From Prorocentrum cordatum (taxonomy: Eukaryota > Sar > Dinophyceae > Prorocentrales > Prorocentraceae), in assembly GCA_963575745.1 (NCBI GenBank), contig CAUYUJ010014629.1, positions 301,724 to 365,723 on the forward strand: 64,000 bases of DNA, given 5' to 3'. The first letter of the stretch is position 1, and each line of letters opens with the position of its first letter. Shown here piece by piece: positions 55,540 through 64,000 of this stretch. The translations under genes and the position numbers were made by a program. A model generated the notes under the pieces. It saw only the letters and a list, made by a program, of their open reading frames with translations, ran no database searches and was not told the DNA's origin.

Positions 55540-56110
55540 TCCCTACAGGGCCACGAAACGTGTAAGGGGTATGCCAAAATGGGTGCGGTGGGCGCATGCG
55601 AACGCAGCCACTGGGGCCGTCGGTAAAGCTCCCTCTGGGGCCACCAAATGTGTGAGGGGTGTGCCAAAATGGGTGCGGTGGGCGCGTGCAAATGCAGCCA
55701 CTGGGGCCGTCGGTGGAGTTCCCTATGGGGCCGCGAAACGTGTGAGGCGTGTGCCAAAATGGGTGCGGTGGGAATATGCGAACGCAGCCACTGGGGCCGT
55801 CGGTGGAGCTCCCTATGGGGCCACGAAACGTGTGCGGGGTGTACGGAAATGGTGCGGTGGGAGCATGCGAACGCAGCCACTGGGGCCGTCGGTGGAGCTC
55901 CCTCTGGGACACGAAACGTGTGAGGTGTGCAAGAGCAAATGCGGTGGGCGCATGCGAACGCAGCCACTGGGGCCATGGGTGGAGCCCCCTATGGGAGCAC
56001 GAAACGTGTGAGGTGTACCAGATGGGTGCGGTGGGCGCATGCGAACGCAGCCACTGGGGCCGTTGGTGGAGCTCCCTGTGGGGCCAGGGAACGTGTGAGG
56101 CGTGTGAGGA
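55540..56110 (+). repeat. 90-bp satellite, about six units
   Basis: CGCAGCCACTGGGGCC-type landmark with GCAGCCA at 55604, 55694, 55784, 55873, 55960 and 56047. The period is 90 bp at first, then 87-89. Thirty codons per unit keep a Cys/Gly/Trp-rich frame open (ETCEGCAKMGAVGACERSHW). Confidence 0.94.
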
Positions 56111-56264
56111 AACAGAGACATGCGCATGGCAGAGGCAAGGATTGGTAAGGTAGGATGAGGGAGGAGAGGGAGGAAGGAGGCGGGAGAGCGGGGCGCTATC
56201 TATTCGAAACGAAAGCCCAACACCACAGGATGGTTAGAACGAACGCGCCACCGCAAGACCACAG

Positions 56265-56440
56265 ACCCACCCCCCCAAGATGGACCCAAGAGACTTCCCA
56301 GAGGCCTCCAGGTGACTCCCAAGAGGCCCCCAAAAGGCCTCCAGAGAGCATCCACAAGCACCCGACCCAAGAAGCTGCCGAGATACCTCCAAGAAACCCC
56401 AAAGAGGCTCCCCGAGAGACCCCACGAGGCCTCCAAAGGC
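56265..56440 (+). repeat. CCCCAAGA-rich repeat block 7
   Basis: CCCAAGAGGCCCCCAAAAGG and similar units. Confidence 0.8.
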
Positions 56441-56911
56441 ATCTGACAAACGACAGGCACAGTGACGAGACGGGCCGAAGGCCACTGAGTAACATCATAT
56501 ACATTGTGGTGGTGTTTTATGGGGATGTTGTGAAAGACCTGAAGACGACCCACGACCCTGGCGGGCATTGGCTTGCCAGCCTGACCAGGGGGGCGATATC
56601 CGTCGGGGTCCGCGCCCAAACTCTCTCTCTCTCCCTCTCTCGTGTTGATTTCACACCGTCTTTTGTGGGCCGAGGGGCCCCCAACACTCGTACCGGTTCA
56701 TGCCTTGGGTCATGTTTTATAGCCCGTGGGGCCCACAACGGGCCTCCAGCGCTGAGGGCCAAGAAACTCATCGGGAAACTAAAACCTCAGGAGTCATGAA
56801 TTTCTGTGGCGCAGGACCTGGGAGGTTGCTTTACTTCATGCTCAGTTACGGCACCCGGGGGAGGGCGGGGAGGGCGGGGTGAGCGGGGGCGCGCTGAGAT
56901 CGCCACGATGC
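56441..56911. other. No gene recognised; short (CT)n at about 56620-56642
   Basis: Unique sequence up to the gap. Confidence 0.35.
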
Positions 56912-57011
56912 NNNNNNNNNNNNNNNNNNNNNNNNNNNNNNNNNNNNNNNNNNNNNNNNNNNNNNNNNNNNNNNNNNNNNNNNNNNNNNNNNNNNNNNNN
57001 NNNNNNNNNNN
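56912..57011. other. Assembly gap of 100 N
   Basis: Exactly 100 N, the usual placeholder for a gap of unknown size. It adjoins a TCC microsatellite, a likely cause of the break. Confidence 0.99.
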
Positions 57012-57095
57012 TCCTCCTCCTCCTCCTCCTCCTCTTCCTCATCATCATCTTCCTCTTCTTCCTCGTCCTCGTCCTCATCCTCCTCCTCTTTTGAC
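57012..57095. repeat. (TCC)n microsatellite at LINE 3' end
   Basis: TCC units with TTC, ATC and GTC variants. On the minus strand it forms the (GGA)n-like 3' end of LINE B. Confidence 0.95.
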
Positions 57096-57139
57096 TGGGG
57101 GGCTCTTGGGGATGGGCCTCAGGACCGCACATCACCTTG

Positions 57140-57481
57140 GCCAAGAAGGGATCAATCCTGCTCCCGCACGGGCTTTCCCGTGTACGGATTCTTACCGTCC
57201 AGGATTCGATCACGATAGAGCTTCCGCCACCGATGGGCGGCAATGCCCTTCGTCAGAGGGCCCTCGCATCCCCGCTACAACGTATGGGCTCGGGAACGGG
57301 CGAAAGCCCCACAAATTCGGCACACTGCATAACCCACCTTCTCAACCACATCGTGTTCCCGAGGTGGGGGCGGGGGTGAGACGCGGGACCCAGACCCCCT
57401 CACCTCCGCAGCCCTCTCAGCCGCAGCGGCACGGATCTGGTCCGTCACACACTCACCATGGACCAGGGCCTTGACTTCCAA
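57140..57481 (-). pseudogene. LINE B ORF2 C-terminal Cys region
   Basis: After another frame change the frame 57275-57481 gives VVEKVGYAVCRICGAFARSR. A further frame gives CEGPLTKGIAAHRWRKLYRD and LDGKNPYTGKPV to about 57150. A C-x2-C pair followed later by C-x-G-P and a G-K-x-P motif is a pattern I associate with the C-terminus of dinoflagellate LINE ORF2. The pattern is from general familiarity, not a search. Confidence 0.55.
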
Positions 57482-57505
57482 ACGGGCCCTGCCTTTTGAA
57501 ATGGC

Positions 57506-58150
57506 TCACCCCCCTCCAGGGCACAACTCCCGCTTGGCCATACTGAGACGAGAGGCCACACGGACGAGGCGAGAGCACTCCAGGCATTGCCATCGACCAC
57601 CTTCTAGGAGCCTAAGACGGTGGGCCCGCTCAGGCGCGACTGCCAAAGGGCGGGCAGAACGTTCGCTCCTCCGAGCCCGACCAGCAGAAGACGGCAGGCT
57701 CGTGGTGGTAGCGTTGGCTTCACTAAGATCCACACGGAAGGAGGCTGCATACTGTAACAGCCTCTTCTGGAATTTGAGACACTGCTGAACCTGTTCCACC
57801 TTCCACGTTGGGGCGACATAGGGGTCAGCTCCCTGTCTTGCACGAGCGTCCGCGCACCTATTCATATCAAAGTGCACAAGATTCTCACCAGAAAGACAGG
57901 CCCTTTGGGCCTTCGTCATGTGAGACTTTATCTTGACTACTTGAAGGGACTCTCCTGGGATGAGACACTGATCCTCCAGGGCATCCCAAACACGCTTCCA
58001 AAGGTGCGCGGTCATCTGCTCGCTACTCACACAAAATTCTCGACCAGCCAAGAGCCCCTGAACGACCTGCTTACTATCAATCAGGAGCCCGACGAGCCCT
58101 ACCGAGTGCTTTATGGCCTGGTACACTGCCCAGATCTCACAGTGGGCGAC
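57506..58150 (-). pseudogene. LINE B ORF2, RNase H part
   Basis: Continues RNase H in another frame: CEIWAVYQAIKHS (catalytic Glu codon at 58136-58138), LLIDSKQVVQG (Asp), LQVVKIKSHMT, and DMNRCADARARQGA (last Asp). With Asp 681 in the previous frame, all four type I RNase H acidic residues are visible. After it comes a basic/Ser linker and WQCLECSRLV. The frame stops at 57506. RNase H removes the RNA strand during cDNA synthesis; it is found in only some LINE groups. Confidence 0.82.
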
Positions 58151-60318
58151 GTGGGCCTCGCAACTGGAACAGCTCCGAACAAAGACTGAGCCTCACTTTT
58201 CTTCTCCGCGCACCAGGTGATGGCGGCGAAGCCCCCCGTGGAGACCTCCTCCACGTCGGGGGCCAGGACGCGCCCGTCCGTGGCCACCCAGCCCGACAAG
58301 ACCATCTCCCCGTCGGGGTCGCCCCACTGGTACTCGTCGGGCGGCGTGGGCACCTGGTAGTCGGCCACGGGGTCCGCGATCAGACCGCGAGCCCACTTCC
58401 AGAAGAGCGTGTCGCCGCCCCTGCAGCCCTGCTCCTCCTTCGTGGCGGCCGTCTCGCTCAAATGCACCACGTCCCGAAAACTGTGCTCGAGCGTCGGCTC
58501 CGTGAGTCCATCACGAATCGTGACGCACACATCTGCATCACAAAGAAAATACACATGCATCAAAGTGCCCTTCTTCTTGCCGCACAGAGGGCACAGAGGG
58601 CTCGTGACCTGGCCGCGCTCGTAGCACACGGTCTGAACAGGGTAGCCTCCTAACGCGACCGTCCTGGCACTGTTGATGTGGTGCCTTGTCCAAGTCCCCG
58701 TGGGCTTGGAAGGCATGAGCTGCTTGACTGGCAAGAGGAAGGGAGCGGGTCGGAGCGGCTGGCGTTCCTCATCCGCGAGCGCCCAATCCATGAGCTTCTT
58801 CTTTGCGATCGCCCTCTCTGCCGACCGCAAGATTTCGGGGGGGGCGACCTCACGGATGTCCCACTTGCAGTGCACGCCGTCGAGGATGGTCCAAGCGTCC
58901 TTCATGTGCCAACCCAGCTCGTGCACCGTCAGTATGGCGGCTGCGGCTGGCCCCCCCACCATCTTCCAGGCGTCGAACTTGGCGGGGGCATAGGTGAGGG
59001 CACGCTGCACCTTGGGCCATTGACGGCCCCACGCGTGGGCCATCTCCTTCCGTCTCTCGGGCTGATCCCAGGCCTCGCGCGCCCATGCCCGAAGCGGGGC
59101 GAGCCTGAGCTGCTCGGCGCCGTCAGTCCTCGGCGCGATCGCCCAGCCCAACGTGCCCGAACGAAAGGTCCCAGCCCCCGCACGCACAGCAGCTGTCTTG
59201 GCCATGACGAACTTGAGAACGGCAGAAGGTGTGCCAGCGCAGGTCGCCCCATACGCAACTGACGCTTTGAGGCCTTGCTGCACCACAGGGCGTATCCTCA
59301 CCCCTCGTCGCTTGAGGGCCGCCGCCTTGTGCCAGCGTCCTCGAACAGTCTTAAACCGTCTGGCTCTGGTGGCCTTCTTCCGAGGGCCCTGGGGTTGGTA
59401 GTCCACGCCCAGCCATCGCTCGCTCTCGCCGTGCTGAAGGCCAATGTCCGCCATGGGCTGAGCCAGCTCCTGTGCCAAGGAGACGTCGCTGGAGACGAAC
59501 TTCGACTTGCCTCCCTCGCCCTTCGAGACCTTGAGCTGCAGCAACGACTCCAGGAGGTGGATGAGGGTGCGGGCCAGGTCGGGGAAGATCACCTTCAGCT
59601 GTGTGCTCCTGCCCACCATCCGCAAGGCTAGGTCGTCCACAAACTTGGTGATCTCCAGCTTAGCACCTGGCCATCGGGCCACGACGTCCAGTACCGGATA
59701 CAACGCAATCTTCAGGAAGCGGTTGGCATACTTCGACCCAGCGGGCAGCCCCACGTAGGTGCATATGGCGTCGGCAACGGCTTGGCCCTTTCGTACCGCC
59801 CGAGGGAAAGCGTACGACTCCAGTGAGAGGGCCAAGACACTCATGGGTGCTTGCTGCACCAAACCGAGAATCCAAATCAAATTAAGCGCAACATATTCGT
59901 ACGCCTTCTCCAAATCCATCAAAGCGGTGAGTGACGCAAAACAGGTACCTTCCAGGGCCTCGTCGTCCAGCATCGCTCTCCAAACAGCATGCTCACTGCT
60001 GCGCCCTGGTGATGCCCAGTCGTAGGGCCTCACGTGTGCCCGCTCCCATCGCCGAACCAAAGGATCACGAACGGCCTCCCAGATGCGTACTGGCGTGGGA
60101 AAGAGGGTGATGGGCCTGCCGCATCCGTCCTCCTTGGCGACCAGGAAAAGTATAAGCATGCGTATGGCAGTGGGCCACGAGCAGAGCCGCTCACACAACA
60201 TGAGGATGTCCCCGAGGCTGGCCAAGGCCTCGTCACTGAGCCAGGCCAGGTGCCCGAAGTGCCAGCCGTCAAGCCCAAGCCCCGTCTTCCACTTGTAGCT
60301 GCGGCACATTGCGCGCAC
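58111..60318 (-). pseudogene. LINE B ORF2, reverse transcriptase and CCHC part
   Basis: In the same frame as the endonuclease, directly after the TAG; 735 codons counted from 60318. RT landmarks: LGLDGWHFGHLAWLSDEALA (about 14-33), ILFLVAKEDGCGRPITLFPT (56-75), motif A LMDLEKAYEYV with catalytic Asp 135, motif B GLPAGSKYAN (190-199), motif C FVDD (226-229; 59632-59643), then KVSKGEGGKSKFVS. All three catalytic Asp are present. Near residues 576-593 is CPLCGKKKGTLMHVYFLC, exactly C-x2-C-x8-H-x4-C (58540-58593), as in many LINE ORF2 proteins. RNase H begins with WVATDGRV (Asp 681). The frame breaks near 58145. Confidence 0.9.
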
Positions 60319-62330
60319 CTACACCGCGTCGATGATGGGCAGCTCCTGCACGTGGGCCATCCGCTGGGCCTGGACCTGGGCGCCCTGCCACAACTTGGTG
60401 TAGTCACCTGACCCCGCGCGCCAAATGCCAGCCCACTCCTGTGCCTCCTGGTTGACCGCGAGCTGCGGATCCGATGGTAACTTCCGCTTCTTGGCCGACG
60501 AGATGGGCTCCTTCCACGCCTGCTTCCAGTGGCAGATGCGGTGCAGGTACCCCCCCGAGCCAGGGAACTTCGCACTCAGGCGCTCGTAGAATCGCTTGGA
60601 CCGCTGCCGCATGAGGTGTTGTTCCCAGGTCTGGGCCCTCACCTTGGCGAACTGCTGCAGCGCGAAGATGGCCTGCGCGCCCATGAAGTGGGGCTCCGCG
60701 TCGGAGAGGATGCGCAGCGTGGGCAGGAAAACCGCGCTCCAGGGCTCCATCTGGTCCCAGTGGTGCCTCGCCTGGAACAGCTTCCTCCAAGCCCGCCTGA
60801 GCTGGCCCTTCACCTCCTCGTTGTAGGATCGAGGAGGCCCTTCTCCCGAGGTGGTGTTCTGGCCTGCAAAGGCCTCCGCCTTGGCCATGGACACAGACTG
60901 GCCCCGCAAGACACAGCAGACAAGTTGGCCTATCCAGGCCAGTTCTCCCGCGGCCCAGCGCCAGGCCGCAGGGCCTCGATCGGCCACTGGGCTGTCATGC
61001 TTCGGAAGAAGCTGTCTCTGCACCACCTCGGGAGTCAAGCCTCGGCCTTCATACCTGTGCGCCTCCAACTCCGTCCAACCGAACAGAGATCGAAGCTCGG
61101 CCTCGGCTGCAGAGCAGAACCCCCTCCAGCACTGGTCCAGGTGCTGCTGGGAGCCGTGGAGCAGGTCGATCTTGGGGTAGCCCTGCGGGATTTCGGGCTG
61201 CCTGACTGGCGGCGGCCTGGTGATGGGGCACTGCTTGGGGCCCTTGAGAACCTGTATCTGGTACGCGTGCCAGGGCTTGTCGGCGCGGATCCAAGTCGGC
61301 CTGCGCGGCCTGTAGGGCATGTTCTCGAAAGACTTCACTGGGCAAAAGATCACTGCAAGCCTCGCATCCACCCAGAAAAAGTCGATGACCCGATCCTTAA
61401 ACTCCTCGACGCCCTGCTTAACCACCTTGGACCTGCAAGTGCCTCCTTCCCCTTGCCAGGCCAGAACTTGGCCTTTAGCCTCCTGATTCCAGGGGCTGTC
61501 CAGAATGGCGTGCGGCTCATTGTTGAAGTCGCCCATGGCCATCCAGGGAATCCTCATCTGGCAGACCCAATGAACAATGGTGTCCAGCAGGGCCGCGTTC
61601 GGAGCCCAGGTGACTGGCTTGCCCGTGAACAAGTAAATCGAGAAGAGGGCCATCCACCCAATGCCCTTGACCTCGGCCATGGCCAAGCACAGCCTGCCTG
61701 CGGCGCCCGCGGGGGAGATGTCCCACGACGCCTGGCCAGGCGCCAGGCTGAGGCTCAGGCAGCGCGGTGTGATCAGCGCCACCCCCGCCGAGTGACCGCC
61801 CTCCGCCGTGCGCACGGCAGGCGCCCCCACAACTCGCCAGCCACGCCGCTCTTGCGCCGCTGCGGTGACGTTGAACCACTCGGCTGGCTTCGCGTGCCCC
61901 TGCACCGCTATGATGGGAACGCCACCTCTCTTGATGATCTGCTCGATCTCTTCTTCCATGAACTCTTCGACTCGAGCCCAGGAGAGATTAGCATTGAAAG
62001 TGGCTGCGATGGCGTGTCGGTCTCCTCGCCGCGCGCGTCGGCGCCTCTGAGGCTGCTCAGCTGGGTCACGCCCCACGTGCTGCGACCTGCCCTCGAGGCA
62101 GGTGGGCTGAGGAGCGATGGGCACGATGGGCGAAAGTCGCCTGTCCATGGCCGCGGGCGCGCCGTAGCCGACGTCCTGGCCAGGGTGCGCGCCCCCGCCG
62201 CCCTCAGGGAAGCCGACCCCGTGCGGCTCCTCGTGGTGGCGGTCCTCGCCCTTCCAGAACTGGCCGTCCCCATAGGTGGTCCAGTCGATCAAGGGCGGGC
62301 CAGTGGGCCCATCAAAGCGACGCCTGGGGG
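60319..62330 (-). pseudogene. LINE B ORF2, AP-endonuclease part
   Basis: The frame is +1 relative to ORF1, taking over near 62320 at a C-rich run. The endonuclease starts near NANLSWARVEEFMEEEIEQI. VPIIAVQGHAKP (61894-61902 for QGH) is the strand that normally has Q-E; here Glu is Gly. HSAGVALITP, MAMGDFNNEP (GDFN at 61522-61533, intact) and DRVIDFFWVDARLAV follow. The final S-D-H motif is not obvious. Then comes a roughly 290-residue linker rich in Trp, Gln and Arg, ending at TAG (60319-60321) in the same frame as the RT part below. Confidence 0.82.
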
Positions 62331-63439
62331 AGCGCCTCCTCGCCGCGATGGTCGTAGAAGGACCCCAGCACCGCCCGCTTGGCGGCGCGCTCCTCCTCGG
62401 GCAGCCCGCTGAGGTACTGGCCCACCAGCTCGTCACGCTTGCGCTTCTGCTCCTCCACTGTGTCACCATCGCCGTCGGCCGAGGACTCGGCAGTAGGCCC
62501 CCCTGGGGGCGCGGCCGCCGCCGCTGCGCCAGGCCCCCCAGGAGGCGCGGCGGCCGCATCCGCGGGGGCCCCTGAGGCCTGAGGGAGCTCCTTGACCAGC
62601 TTGAGCAAGCTCTGAAGGGACTCCACGAGTGGCTTGGGCACCGAGTCGCCGTCGCCCTCGGTGTCCCCCACCAACTTCTCCAGGTTGGCCACGAGCTTGC
62701 TGATGACCGCCTGCCCGCAGTGTGGGCCACCGCCGCGAGGACCCGCTGCCCCCGCAGGGGCCTGCTCCTCCGCCACGACTCGCCTGGCCAGTTGAGCCTT
62801 CTCCTCCTGCAGCTGCTCCAGCTCCTTACAGGCCGCCTCCTGCACCCGCTGGGCCTCTGCCAGGCGCGGCTGCAGCTCGGGCGCGACCTCATCGCGCTGG
62901 CGCGCGAGCTTGCGCTGAGCGGCGGCCATCTTGCCCTCCAGAGCCTGCAGCTTCTGGGCGACCAGACTTGCTCTCTCCGCCCGCTTGGCCTCGATGATGG
63001 GGCCGAGGCTGGCGTCGGCGAGGGACTCAAGCGTGCCAATCGACTTGTCGAGCACTGAGATGGGGTCGGACGCCTCGGCGGCCTTTGACTTGAGCAGGTC
63101 CGCGCCAGCCCCGAAGTAGCCCCAAGCAGTGCCAGCAGCGCCGCGAGGAGCGGGGCCAGCCATGCCCTTGTCCTTGCCCTTGTCCCCTTTCTCCTTGCCC
63201 TTGCCCTTGGCCTTGCCCCCAGCTGGGGGGTCAGCCCTCTGCCACGGTCGCCGCACCGGTGAGGAGCGGGAAGCACGCGTGATGGCCGCCTGGATGTGCT
63301 TCGGCGCGGGGGCGAAGCACTGGCGACACTGCATCTTGGTCGCGAAGTTGCCTCCTGTGCCACAGTGACCACACGTCCAGGGCTCGGCTCCCTGGAGCGA
63401 AGAAAGAAACTGAAGCGATGCACCCTTCCACGGTGCCAT
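62312..63439 (-). CDS. LINE B ORF1: zinc finger and coiled-coil protein
   Basis: 375 residues from the ATG at 63439-63437. This is the RNA-binding, particle-forming protein of the LINE. Near residues 20-41 it has a RanBP2-like finger: W-x-C-x2-C-x11-C-x2-C (PWTCGHCGTGGNFATKMQCR), one residue longer than the usual C-x10-C spacing. A Lys/Gly-rich basic stretch follows (GKAKGKGKEKGDKGKDKG), then about 120 residues of heptad-rich sequence (SIGTLESLADASLGPIIEAK ... LQALEGKMAAAQRKLARQRD) and an Ala/Pro/Gly linker. It ends EEERAAKRAVLGSFYDHRGE plus nine residues. The overlapping Ser/Arg-rich frame to 63423 is a shadow. Confidence 0.8.
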   Translation of the reverse strand: MAPWKGASLQFLSSLQGAEPWTCGHCGTGGNFATKMQCRQCFAPAPKHIQAAITRASRSSPVRRPWQRADPPAGGKAKGKGKEKGDKGKDKGMAGPAPRGAAGTAWGYFGAGADLLKSKAAEASDPISVLDKSIGTLESLADASLGPIIEAKRAERASLVAQKLQALEGKMAAAQRKLARQRDEVAPELQPRLAEAQRVQEAACKELEQLQEEKAQLARRVVAEEQAPAGAAGPRGGGPHCGQAVISKLVANLEKLVGDTEGDGDSVPKPLVESLQSLLKLVKELPQASGAPADAAAAPPGGPGAAAAAAPPGGPTAESSADGDGDTVEEQKRKRDELVGQYLSGLPEEERAAKRAVLGSFYDHRGEEALPQASL

Positions 63440-63596
63440 CAAACACGTGTGGCTGGCAAAGAGGACGAGCTGGGCGATTGAGTATCGAGTGTGCCCTGAC
63501 TGGTGATGTCAGGGAGAAAGCTGCTGGGGCCGTGCGCGCCGCTCGGGCGCCCCCCAATGCCAGAAAGTCTCCGTCCGCTGCTGACGCCTGGGCCAC

Positions 63597-63604
63597 GCTA
63601 CGGA
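63597..63604 (-). other. Possible relict start of a second spliced leader
   Basis: Directly after the full SL the minus strand reads TCCGTAGC, the first eight bases of an SL with T as its first base. It continues GTGGCCCAGG, which aligns to GGCTCAAG with a gap. Confidence 0.45.
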
Positions 63605-63626
63605 CTTGAGCCAAAATGGCTACGGC
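63605..63626 (-). other. Genomic copy of the dinoflagellate spliced leader
   Basis: The minus strand from 63626 to 63605 reads G, then CCGTAGCCATTTTGGCTC, then AAG: all 22 positions of the dinoflagellate SL (first base A, G or T). It is followed by TCC, not GT, so it is not an SL RNA gene with its splice donor. It marks the 5' end of a retrotransposed, trans-spliced transcript. Confidence 0.95.
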
Positions 63627-63840
63627 CTCATCCTCCTCCTCCTAATCCTCGTCCTCCTCATCCTCCTCTTCCTCTTCCTCCTCCGCCTCGTCCTCCTCGT
63701 CCTCCTCATCCTCTTCATTCGCGTCCTCCTCCTCCTTGTCATCCTCTTCCTCCTCGTCCTCCTCCTCCTCCTCCTCACCCCCATCCTCCAACCCATACTC
63801 CAACCTCCTCCAAGTCCAGTTCTGCCTCCTCCTCCGCTTC
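63627..63840. repeat. (TCC)n microsatellite at LINE 5' end
   Basis: TCC units with GTC, ATC and TTC variants. The SL abuts it directly, so the LINE appears to have inserted into it or beside it. Confidence 0.95.
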
Positions 63841-64000
63841 ATAGCGAAATGATCGGAGCGGTATGAGGTGAGTTCTCTGGGCAACACACGGCATGGAAGC
63901 ACACTGCCTCGAGCAAGCGGCGATAAGTTGATAGATTCCTGGCGCTGATGGCATCCAGGATCACGCATACATTAAACACGGTTTGGTGAAACAAAACTGA
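63841..64000. other. No gene recognised
   Basis: Unique sequence to the window end. Confidence 0.35.

Larger units (their letters stand above)
57096..63626 (-). mobile_element. Near-complete LINE retrotransposon, family B, with 5' spliced leader
   Basis: About 6.5 kb on minus. From 5' to 3': SL sequence (63626-63605), about 165-nt leader, ORF1 with zinc finger and coiled coil, AP-endonuclease, reverse transcriptase, CCHC motif, RNase H, C-terminal Cys motif, then a GGA-type microsatellite. Lesions: a +1 frame change between ORF1 and ORF2, an in-frame TAG at 60319-60321, a frameshift near 58145 and another near 57500. Both ends abut TCC/GGA microsatellites. The RNase H and APE domains suggest an I/Tad-like group, not resolved further. 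Confidence 0.9.

Noticed and set aside
55540-56110. Zinc-finger protein in the 90-bp satellite
   Set aside because: The Cys pairs come from the repeat unit, with no His or Cys spacing typical of known fingers, and the frame breaks when the period drops to 87-89.
60529-62412. 627-residue plus frame opposite LINE B
   Set aside because: It is the antisense shadow of the LINE coding strand; the minus frames carry the domains.
63605-63626. An SL RNA gene
   Set aside because: The SL is followed by TCC and not by a GT donor and the rest of an SL RNA, so it is a retrotransposed SL.

Overview
This window is nuclear DNA of a dinoflagellate. The decisive evidence is a complete 22-nt dinoflagellate spliced-leader (SL) sequence on the minus strand at 63605-63626. 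It sits at the 5' edge of a LINE-type retrotransposon. The very high GC content, the repeat density and two divergent LINE families fit the same assignment. The general look recalls Prorocentrum or Symbiodiniaceae assemblies, but genus cannot be fixed from the sequence. A run of exactly 100 N (56912-57011) marks a scaffold gap.

Layout. 310-4260 (+) is a decayed LINE (family A) with ORF1, AP-endonuclease and reverse-transcriptase remnants. 4403-6080 is a foldback structure whose core is a 1-kb minisatellite. 6350-32490 alternates microsatellites, at least seven satellite families (99, 136, 65, about 62, about 82 bp and others), recurring blocks rich in CCCCAAGA, and small inverted-repeat elements. 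32495-38109 is a 5.6-kb element: its left and right ends are the two halves of a 187-bp TIR element that occurs intact at 6948-7134 and 19875-20062, and its inside is a three-copy higher-order repeat built from a 159-bp satellite. 38110-56910 has more repeats, a probable Ty1/copia remnant and a few weak exon-like open frames, mostly on the minus strand. 57096-63626 (-) is a nearly complete LINE (family B): ORF1 with a RanBP2-like zinc finger and coiled coil, then AP-endonuclease, reverse transcriptase, CCHC motif, RNase H and a C-terminal Cys region. It is broken by one in-frame stop and two or three frame changes.

No complete cellular gene can be assigned with confidence. Most long open frames are low-complexity translations of trinucleotide repeats (poly-His, poly-Ile, poly-Ser, poly-Asp, poly-Pro and so on) or chance frames in GC-rich DNA; I left these out. 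The five or six exon-like segments I list are marked as weak.

The most interesting themes are: (1) an SL-tagged LINE copy, implying that LINE mRNA was trans-spliced and then reverse-transcribed to its very 5' end; (2) tandem arrays enclosed by inverted repeats in three unrelated cases, suggesting that TIR or foldback elements nucleate or carry satellites here; (3) microsatellites sitting at the ends of retroelements and composite repeats.
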